Shown here one piece after another: positions 22,528 through 27,111 of a stretch of DNA of 27,111 nt. The position numbers were made by a program, and so were the translations under genes. The DNA is taken from positions 1 to 27,111 of the forward strand of contig CAJJIY010000020.1 in NCBI GenBank assembly GCA_905187695.1, written 5' to 3'. Origin of the DNA: an uncultured Eubacteriales bacterium. GTDB lineage: Bacteria; Bacillota; Clostridia; Oscillospirales; CAG-272. The first letter of the stretch is position 1, and each line of letters starts with the position of its first letter. The notes beneath the pieces were generated by a model. It ran no database searches. It was not told the origin of the DNA and saw only the letters and a list, made by a program, of their open reading frames with translations.

Positions 22528-22565
22528 TTTGCCGTTAAGGCAAAGGCGTGGCACAACGCCACGCC
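22528..22565. repeat. Two tandem hairpins inside the right repeat
   Basis: TTTGCC-GTTAA-GGCAAA (22528-22544) is followed directly by GGCGTGGC-ACAAC-GCCACGCC (22545-22565); both stems are perfect with 5-nt loops. They lie about 30 bp inward of the right 39-bp repeat, have no counterpart at the left end, and neither has a T run. Confidence 0.75.
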
Positions 22566-22593
22566 TGACTCTGAACCTTGCGCCTTTACCTAA

Positions 22594-22632
22594 AATTCCC
22601 TATGGGAACTGCGGTAAACGGCTGTCCTTTTT
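22594..22632 (-). repeat. Right copy of the 39-bp inverted repeat
   Basis: Read on the minus strand it starts AAAAAGGACAGCCG and ends CCATAGGGAATT, as the left copy does. Its variable block TTTAC(C) pairs with GGTAAA (plus-strand 22585-22590), so the hairpin is kept although the bases differ. It starts 4 bp beyond the stop of the helical protein gene on the minus strand. Confidence 0.85.
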
Positions 22633-22636
22633 GCTT

Positions 22637-23086
22637 TTAAAGATATCGCTTCAATTGCTCCAGATTCCCCTCTTCAAAGCGAACCACCTCGCGCGCCAGG
22701 CGCACGGCCTCGCTGTCCTGTGTGGGACTGTAATGATTGAGAAGGCGCGTCAGGTCAACAATGCCCATATTGGAGCCTTCCAGCATCATTTCGGCAATGT
22801 GCGTGCCGGTAGAGTCCAGCATGGTGTTAAAGGCCATGCCCATCTTGGCCGAAAATCGCGTCATGATGTTTTCTTCCCTTGGCTCCACGCCTTTTTTCTT
22901 AAGTGCGCGGGCGGCGCACGCCGCATAGCGTTCATAGCCGTCCAGCTGTGCCGTCATCACACTGCGCATGGCGTCATCCTCCACCTTCGGCAAAAGATTG
23001 ATAATTGAATCCGCTCCCATTTTGGCGTTTTTATAAATCGCGTCCAGAAACGCTTCTTCGGTAATGGTTTCTTTGGTTTGTTGCAT
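22637..23086 (-). CDS. Helical, possibly ferritin-like, protein
   Basis: The 149 residues are almost wholly helical by pattern and show no membrane segment. They suggest a four-helix bundle of the ferritin-like kind: EEAFLDAIYKNAKMGADSIINLLPKV, RSVMTAQLDGYERYAACAARALKKKG, MAFNTMLDSTGTHIAEMMLEGSNMG and EAVRLAREVVRFEEGNLEQLKRYL. Glu and His residues are present, but I cannot confirm a metal site, and I recall similar Clostridial proteins only as uncharacterised. The ATG at 23086 has AAAGG about 12 bp upstream. It lies just past the dnaI terminator on the same strand, so it may depend on read-through. Confidence 0.65.
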   Translation of the reverse strand: MQQTKETITEEAFLDAIYKNAKMGADSIINLLPKVEDDAMRSVMTAQLDGYERYAACAARALKKKGVEPREENIMTRFSAKMGMAFNTMLDSTGTHIAEMMLEGSNMGIVDLTRLLNHYSPTQDSEAVRLAREVVRFEEGNLEQLKRYL

Positions 23087-23112
23087 ACTGCTCTCTGCCT
23101 TTCAAAAAATAA

Positions 23113-23140
23113 GGGATGTGTATAGTGTTGTACACATCCC
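23113..23140 (-). terminator. Terminator of the rex-dnaD-dnaI operon
   Basis: GGGATGTGTA (23113-23122) pairs perfectly with TACACATCCC (23131-23140). On the minus strand it is followed by TTATTTTTT, 17 bp after the dnaI stop. Confidence 0.88.
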
Positions 23141-23156
23141 CTGTTTTTATGCGGTT

Positions 23157-24125
23157 TCAGTTTTGCAGTTTTTTTCGGCGGACGTCACCGCCCACAAACA
23201 AAAGCGGACGGAATTCCCCCAGAATGCGGCTGGCAATCCGGTCGGTATAGCGCGATTGCAATTCCTTTCCCGTCAGATTGGTGTTGATAATGATGGGGCG
23301 GTGCAAATTGATGCGGTCATTGAGCACCGTATAAAGACAGGAATTGGTGAACTGATTGGTCACCTCTGTACCCAGATCATCCAGGATCAGCAGATCGCAC
23401 TCGGTGTAGCGTGCGGGGTCATCCGCCTCTTCTTCGCCCTCGCCGAAACGATGCGCCGAAAAATCCCGGAACATTTTCACGGCGCCGGCATAATAAACAT
23501 CATAGCCCTTTCCAAGGATCACCCGCGCCGCAGAAGTTGAAAGATGTGTTTTTCCCAACCCCGTTGCGCCGCAAAGAATCAGATTTTCACTTTCCTTTGA
23601 AAAATGCTCGGCATAGGAGCGCATCAGCTCGAGGTTATATTGCATCCGCTCACGCTCGCCGTTATCGGCACGGTAATAGGAAAGATCAAAATTTTCAAAA
23701 GATTGGGTACGAAGCAACTGCCCCAATCCCGAAGTTTCATAGGCCGCCATGACCATTTCGCGGAACATACAGTCGCACATCCGCGTTCCTACAAAACCGG
23801 TATCTTTACAGACCGGACATTCATAGGGCGGCAGCGTGTAATCGGCCGGATAACCCAGCGCCTTTAAAATGTTGGCGCGGCGCGCCTGTAACTTTTCATT
23901 TTTTTCGCGCACCGCCTGCAGTTTTTCCACATGCGCCTCGCCGGTGCCAATCGCCGCCAGCGCGATCTCCGCGCCTGTTTTGGAAAGCTCCCGGTCGATC
24001 TCGGTCAGTTCGGGGGACAGCCTGTGCAACTGTTCGGTGCGCCGGTCTGCTTCGTCAAAAGCTTTTTTGTATTTTTCCTGATAACTTTCCCGGATACGGC
24101 GGTAAATTTCCTGATGATATCCCAT
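23157..24125 (-). CDS. dnaI: DnaC/DnaI-type helicase loader ATPase
   Basis: The 322 residues fit the replicative helicase loader that places DnaB/DnaC helicase on origin DNA. The N-terminal half is a coiled helical region, followed by cysteine pairs (CPVCKDTGFVGTRMCDC, ~105-121) likely to bind zinc. The AAA+ core has Walker A GATGLGKTHLS, Walker B LLILDDLGTE, and the late IINTNLTGKEL and SRILGEF segments. The start is set at MGYHQEIYRR (24125), with GGGGAG 8 bp upstream, rather than 24140. It lies 1 bp after the dnaD stop, so the two are coupled. The DnaD neighbour favours a replication role over an IstB-type transposon helper. Confidence 0.92.
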   Translation of the reverse strand: MGYHQEIYRRIRESYQEKYKKAFDEADRRTEQLHRLSPELTEIDRELSKTGAEIALAAIGTGEAHVEKLQAVREKNEKLQARRANILKALGYPADYTLPPYECPVCKDTGFVGTRMCDCMFREMVMAAYETSGLGQLLRTQSFENFDLSYYRADNGERERMQYNLELMRSYAEHFSKESENLILCGATGLGKTHLSTSAARVILGKGYDVYYAGAVKMFRDFSAHRFGEGEEEADDPARYTECDLLILDDLGTEVTNQFTNSCLYTVLNDRINLHRPIIINTNLTGKELQSRYTDRIASRILGEFRPLLFVGGDVRRKKLQN

Positions 24126-24126
24126 C

Positions 24127-25068
24127 TTAATTCTCCCCATAGGTGCGTTTCAGCGCGGCCTCAAAGAAGTCATCCGCGTTAAAACTGCTCTTTCCGCTTT
24201 TGCCTTTGTGCTCGGCAATGGATTTTTCCACGGCTTCAAGGTCGCGATATCCTTCCGCATACCACCGCTCCAGAATGGCGTTGGCATAGGTCACGCTGGG
24301 GCCTTTGCCCGCGTCCACCGTCAGTTCATAAGCGCGGCGAATCACCGCCATGTCATAGCGCATCACACAGACCCACTTTTCAAACATTGCTTTTTCTTTG
24401 GTGGTCAGCGCGCGCGTCCCCATGCCGAACATGGCGCGGATCTTCCCCAGAGATTCGCTCATCTTTTCAATCCGTTGCAACCTCTCCTCCAGCGCCGCCG
24501 TATCGGTAATTCCTTCATCATATAAAGAGAGCGCGGTCTTCTCCACATAACGAAGAGATCTTTTCTCCATTTTCACACAGTGCGCCAACAGGAGCAACAC
24601 ATATTCCTCATCCACGCCCAGATAGTCAAGCAACCCCGCCACGGTTTTTGTTTCGGCGGTATTGAACACTTTTCCCATTGTCCGCTGACATGCGTCCAGA
24701 AAGGCCGAAAAGCGCTTGTTTTGTTCCATATAGTCCGAAAGTTCATCGGTCGTGTAGTCGGGCAATCCTTTGTCCGTGCGAATCGACCGTACCGTAGCTT
24801 TTACCGGCGGGGCGGCGCCGTCGGTCTCCTCATCACACCGCAAAACCCCTGCTCCGCGCCAAAAGGAAAGTCCGGCCGCCGCATCTTTTTCGGAAAGGCC
24901 CAGCGCCTTCGACAGCGCCGCGGCCGGGTCTTCTGCGGCCAACAGGGCAGGTTGGGAGGCAAGACCCAACAACAGAATCAAATCTTTTTTGGTGGCTTTA
25001 TCCGCGAGATCCACCGTTTTTGCGGGCAGAACCGTCACGGCATTTCCAAAATCAAAACTCAGCTTCAC
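24127..25068 (-). CDS. dnaD: DnaD-domain replication initiation protein
   Basis: The 313 residues belong to the DnaD/DnaB_2 family, which remodels origin DNA and helps load the helicase in Firmicutes. The C-terminal DnaD domain (~220-285) shows IRRAYELTVDAGKGPSVTYA followed by NAILERWYAEGYRDLEAVEK, the family signature. A GTG start at 25068 (VKLSFDFGNAV) is chosen because AAAGGAG lies 9 bp upstream; an ATG at 25098 has no such site. It overlaps the rex end by 17 bp and is followed at once by dnaI. The N-terminal part is less conserved, with a helical segment, TKKDLILLLGLASQPALLAAE. Confidence 0.92.
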   Translation of the reverse strand: MKLSFDFGNAVTVLPAKTVDLADKATKKDLILLLGLASQPALLAAEDPAAALSKALGLSEKDAAAGLSFWRGAGVLRCDEETDGAAPPVKATVRSIRTDKGLPDYTTDELSDYMEQNKRFSAFLDACQRTMGKVFNTAETKTVAGLLDYLGVDEEYVLLLLAHCVKMEKRSLRYVEKTALSLYDEGITDTAALEERLQRIEKMSESLGKIRAMFGMGTRALTTKEKAMFEKWVCVMRYDMAVIRRAYELTVDAGKGPSVTYANAILERWYAEGYRDLEAVEKSIAEHKGKSGKSSFNADDFFEAALKRTYGEN

Positions 25069-25726
25069 GGGCGGTTTTCTCCTTTGTCCGCAATTCATAA
25101 CACAGCGTCATCAGGGAATCTCCGATGTGCACATTCTCCACCACGCTTTGCGGATAGAGCCGATCCAGTTCCTTGCCGGTAAAGTTCCAAAGCGCCGGCA
25201 CCCCCAACTCGGTCAGTTCTTTTGCCGCGTCGGCCGCGTTTTCTTTTGGCAGCGTGAGCACCGCAATGTCCACCCGGTTTTCCCGGCAAAAAGCCGACAA
25301 ATCCTGACTGTCATACACTTCTACTCCGGCGATCATCCGGCCAATCTGCGCTTCATCCACATCAAACATCCCCACCACTTTCACACCGCGCTTGGTAAAC
25401 ATGGGGTTGCGTACCAACGCACGCCCCAGGTTTCCTGCACCGATAATGATTGCGTGATAGCCCTCGTTGACACCCAGAATTTCGCAGATCTTTTCATAAA
25501 GATAGCCGACATTATAGCCGTATCCCTGCTGGCCGAAACCGCCGAAACAATTGAGATCCTGCCGGATCTGAGACGCAGTGACATGCATCATGGCCGAAAG
25601 TTCTCCCGAACTGACGCGGGTCTTTCCCGCCCGGATCAACACCCGCAGGTAACGGAAATACCGGGGCAATCGCCGGATAACGGCAGGGCTGACCTCGCCG
25701 CGGGCGTTCTTTTCTTCTTTGCTCAT
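25052..25726 (-). CDS. rex: Redox-sensing transcriptional repressor Rex
   Basis: The 224 residues sense the NADH/NAD+ ratio and repress fermentation and respiration genes. The N-terminal winged helix (~12-75) shows IRRLPRYFRYLRVLI, SGELSAMMHVTASQIRQDL and FGGFGQQGYGY. The Rossmann domain has GAGNLGRAL (~97) and VVGMFDVDEAQIG. A C-terminal swapped helix follows (NFTGKELDRLYPQSVVENVHIG). The start at 25726 follows AGGAGACAAGAT; a longer reading from 26014 runs through the DnaA-box region and is rejected. It overlaps dnaD, so the redox sensor and replication-initiation genes share a transcript. Confidence 0.95.
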   Translation of the reverse strand: MSKEEKNARGEVSPAVIRRLPRYFRYLRVLIRAGKTRVSSGELSAMMHVTASQIRQDLNCFGGFGQQGYGYNVGYLYEKICEILGVNEGYHAIIIGAGNLGRALVRNPMFTKRGVKVVGMFDVDEAQIGRMIAGVEVYDSQDLSAFCRENRVDIAVLTLPKENAADAAKELTELGVPALWNFTGKELDRLYPQSVVENVHIGDSLMTLCYELRTKEKTAREAEF

Positions 25727-25829
25727 ATCTTGTCTCCTTTCTTGGAAAAGGAAAAAATTTTTCATTTTCATGGATTTGCACAAAGACCCAAAATCGGGAA
25801 AAAAGCCGGAAAAAGTCTTCCTCTTTTCT

Positions 25830-26004
25830 TTTTCCACAACCCGGTCTGAATAAAAGTTATCCACAATATCAACACGGTTTTCCACAGAAATCACCTTAAA
25901 AGGGCACTTTTTCCCGAAATATCCTTCATTTTGTTTCGGTTTGGCTGAATAAAAAAGTGAATATTCTCTCTTTTCCACACCCTGTGGAAAAGGGCTGTGT
26001 AAAA
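25830..26004. other. Cluster of DnaA-box-like 9-mers upstream of rex
   Basis: A consensus TTATCCACA lies at 25857-25865. Near-consensus TTTTCCACA occurs at 25830-25838, 25878-25886 and 25971-25979, and its complement TGTGGAAAA at 25983-25991, which forms an inverted pair with the previous copy. A looser TGTGTAAAA lies at 25996-26004. That makes six sites in 175 bp of an AT-rich, gene-free 388-bp gap. The cluster could be an origin element or a DnaA-controlled operator for rex-dnaD-dnaI. Confidence 0.6.
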
Positions 26005-26056
26005 CCGTTTGCATTTCCTTTTTCAGGATGCTTTGTAAAAAGTGCCGAAATTTATT

Positions 26057-26083
26057 TTTTTGTCAAAATCCTCTTGACAAAAA
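26057..26083. repeat. Perfect inverted repeat between tsaD and rex
   Basis: TTTTTGTCAA (26057-26066) and TTGACAAAAA (26074-26083) are perfect complements around a 7-nt spacer. It is not followed by a T run on the tsaD strand, so it looks more like an operator than a terminator. It resembles a Rex operator in letters (TTGT..AA / TT..ACAA), but the usual spacing between half-sites is shorter. Confidence 0.5.
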
Positions 26084-26114
26084 TCATAGGTGGGTCACTC
26101 TTTTTTGCCGGTTT

Positions 26115-26518
26115 TCAAATGTCCCCGGGATCATCCTCCGCGCTGGCATTGAGAGATTCATCCGCAAAATGCCCCGCGCGATATTCAAAATATCCGGCCA
26201 TGGCCACCATAGCTCCGTTGTCGCCGCAAAGAGAAGGGGGCGGCGTACAGAGCCGGGCACCGTGTGCCGCGCAGACAGCCGCAAGCGACCGACGCAGATG
26301 GGAATTGGCAGCCACGCCGCCTGCAAGCACCAGCGTCCGGTGGCCGCTCTTTTCCAGGGCTTCGCCCGCTTTTTTGGCAATTCCCCCGGTCACAGCCGCC
26401 GTAAACGAAGCCGCCATGTCCGCCCGCGAGAAAGGCAGCGCGCTTTGCTCATGCCGGTGAATCTCGTTGAGCGCCGCCGTTTTAAGGCCGCTGAAAGAAA
26501 AATCCAGTGTGCCTAAGG
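26115..26518 (-). CDS. tsaD: tRNA threonylcarbamoyladenosine synthase subunit TsaD, C-terminal fragment
   Basis: About 135 residues of the ~340-residue TsaD are present. TsaD is the catalytic subunit that makes t6A at position 37 of ANN-reading tRNAs. LDFSFSGLKTA, LVLAGGVAANSHLRR and SLCGDNGAMVAMAGY are diagnostic. The N-terminal ~200 residues, including the metal-binding His pair, are absent. The chain loses TsaD character right where the sequence turns into a Bacteroidales frr on the other strand, so the cut reflects an assembly join rather than a real truncation. The apparent start at 26570 lies in foreign sequence. Confidence 0.85.
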
Positions 26519-26525
26519 CGATCTT
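26505..26525. other. Suspected chimeric assembly join
   Basis: Left of about 26,515 the DNA codes a Clostridial TsaD on the minus strand. From 26,515 it codes a ribosome recycling factor already in mid-protein on the plus strand, with Bacteroidales-like sequence and lower GC. Both genes lose their 5' parts at the same point. Confidence 0.8.
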
Positions 26526-26835
26526 GAACTCTGAAGTAGGTATTACACCTGAGAACAATGGTGAAATCATCCGTTTGGGAATTCCTCCGTTGACTGAAGA
26601 GCGCCGCCGTCAATTGGCTAAGCAATCTAAGCAGGAGGCAGAAACGGCGAAGATCAGTGTTCGTAACGCCCGTCGTGATGCTATCGAAGCGTTGAAGAAG
26701 AGTATTAAGTCAGACGGTGTTCCGGAAGATGTAGAAAAAGATGCTGAAGCAGAAGTTCAGAAGGTGCATGATAAATTTATCAAGAAGGTGGATGAACTGT
26801 ATGCTGCTAAAGAAAAAGAAATAATGACGGTTTAA
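26515..26835 (+). CDS. frr: Ribosome recycling factor, C-terminal fragment (Bacteroidales type)
   Basis: The 106 visible residues are the C-terminal part of the ~186-residue factor that splits post-termination ribosomes together with EF-G. KAILNSEVGITPENNGEIIR, IPPLTEERRRQL and VRNARRDAIEALKK are family signatures, and the ending KEKEIMTV is what I recall for Bacteroidales. The first ~80 residues are missing, replaced at the join by the opposite strand of tsaD. Its stop overlaps the rsgA ATG by one base (TAATG). Confidence 0.9.
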   Translation, partial: KAILNSEVGITPENNGEIIRLGIPPLTEERRRQLAKQSKQEAETAKISVRNARRDAIEALKKSIKSDGVPEDVEKDAEAEVQKVHDKFIKKVDELYAAKEKEIMTV

Positions 26836-27111
26836 TGAAAGGTCTGGTAATTAAAAATACGGGTAGTTGGTATACCGTTTTTACGGAAGACGGAAGATGC
26901 GTTGAAAGCAAGATCAAAGGTAATTTCCGTTTGAAAGGTATTCGGACGACCAATCCGGTGGCTGTTGGCGACCGGGTTGAAATAGAAGAAAACCGCGAAG
27001 GGACGGCTTTTATCTGTCAGATTGAGGAACGGAAGAATTATATCATTCGCCGGGCGTCAAACTTGTCTAAGCAGGCGCATATTATTGCCGCTAATGTAGA
27101 TCAGGCGATGC
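26835..27111 (+). CDS. rsgA: Small-subunit GTPase RsgA (3' part outside window)
   Basis: The 92 visible residues are the N-terminal OB-fold domain and the start of the GTPase domain of RsgA, a late 30S assembly factor. MKGLVIKNTGSWYTVFTEDG, CKVESK-like basic positions, KGNFRLKGIRTTNPVAVGDR and NYIIRRASNLSKQAHIIAAN match Bacteroidales RsgA as I recall it. The ATG overlaps the frr stop in TAATG, the usual frr-rsgA pairing of Bacteroidetes. The G motifs lie beyond the window edge. Confidence 0.92.
   Translation, partial: MKGLVIKNTGSWYTVFTEDGRCVESKIKGNFRLKGIRTTNPVAVGDRVEIEENREGTAFICQIEERKNYIIRRASNLSKQAHIIAANVDQAM

Larger units (their letters stand above)
15936..22632. mobile_element. Candidate acquired potassium-uptake island bounded by inverted repeats
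   Basis: Seven same-strand genes in visibly AT-richer DNA, with codon usage unlike both flanks, sit between two convergent high-GC genes. The 39-bp inverted repeats mark the ends. No transposase or integrase gene is inside, and I find no clear target-site duplication outside the repeats. It is therefore either a cargo cassette moved by enzymes elsewhere or DNA inserted by recombination between repeat copies. Composition steps inward of the repeats (about 16,000 and 22,480). Confidence 0.5.

Noticed and set aside
15925..22636. Target-site duplication outside the island repeats
   Set aside because: Flanks read CCCAAGTG on the left and GCTTTTAAAG on the right; no direct repeat is shared.
23157..24125. 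IstB transposase helper instead of DnaI
   Set aside because: No IS21-type transposase is adjacent, and the gene is coupled to dnaD and rex with an N-terminal cysteine-rich module typical of helicase loaders.
25727..26014. A 96-residue N-terminal extension of Rex
   Set aside because: Rex normally begins where MSKEEK does, which has a good ribosome site; the extension is the DnaA-box region.
26057..26083. A standard Rex operator
   Set aside because: The half-sites are spaced 7 nt apart instead of the expected 4, so it was kept only as an unassigned inverted repeat.
1..27111. tRNA genes, rRNA genes or CRISPR arrays
   Set aside because: No cloverleaf with a TTCGA-type loop, rRNA core segment or regularly spaced repeat was found by eye.

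Overview
The window looks like a metagenome-derived contig from a moderately high-GC member of the Clostridia (Firmicutes, Oscillospiraceae-like). The evidence is Rex-DnaD-DnaI-type gene order, FtsK/SpoIIIE, type A RNase P RNA, DUF4830, and AAGGAG-type ribosome binding sites with TTGACA/TATAAT promoters. Two stretches do not match this background: an AT-richer block at about 16.0-22.5 kb, and the last ~600 bases, which encode Bacteroidales-type proteins and probably mark a chimeric assembly join near 26,515.

Layout. 1-2440: a sugar-phosphate locus, with a ribulose/allulose-phosphate 3-epimerase (partial) and a GatD-like dehydrogenase on the minus strand, divergent from a DeoR-family repressor. 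2468-5062: a minus-strand cluster of a small winged-helix protein, two multi-spanning membrane proteins of unknown function and a polyprenyl-phosphate sugar transferase. 5132-5481: RNase P RNA (rnpB), convergent with a large ftsK (to 9648) that has a long Arg/Asp/Tyr-rich N-terminal extension. 9890-10653: two overlapping half-size TauE/SafE transporters. 10811-13399: rpsO and pnp, each behind a structured leader; the pnp leader holds a long near-perfect hairpin. 13511-15924: a DUF4830 protein and a single-pass membrane protein with an acidic linker.

15936-22632: an AT-richer potassium island: KtrB channel, KtrA gate, an 89-aa membrane peptide, a shortened KdpD sensor kinase (no N-terminal KdpD domain, USP domain kept), KdpE, a lipoprotein and a DUF1003 membrane protein. 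No kdpFABC genes and no transposase are present. It is bounded by two 39-bp inverted repeats whose variable blocks covary with their hairpin partners. The likely logic is that KdpD/KdpE sense potassium or osmotic status and control ktrBA from direct repeats upstream of ktrB.

22637-25726: a helical (ferritin-like?) protein, then the overlapping rex-dnaD-dnaI operon read leftward. The 25.73-26.11 kb gap upstream of rex carries a cluster of DnaA-box-like 9-mers. Beyond it is the C-terminal part of tsaD, cut at the suspected join, then the C-terminal half of a Bacteroidales frr and the start of rsgA.

No tRNA, rRNA, CRISPR array or transposase gene was seen.
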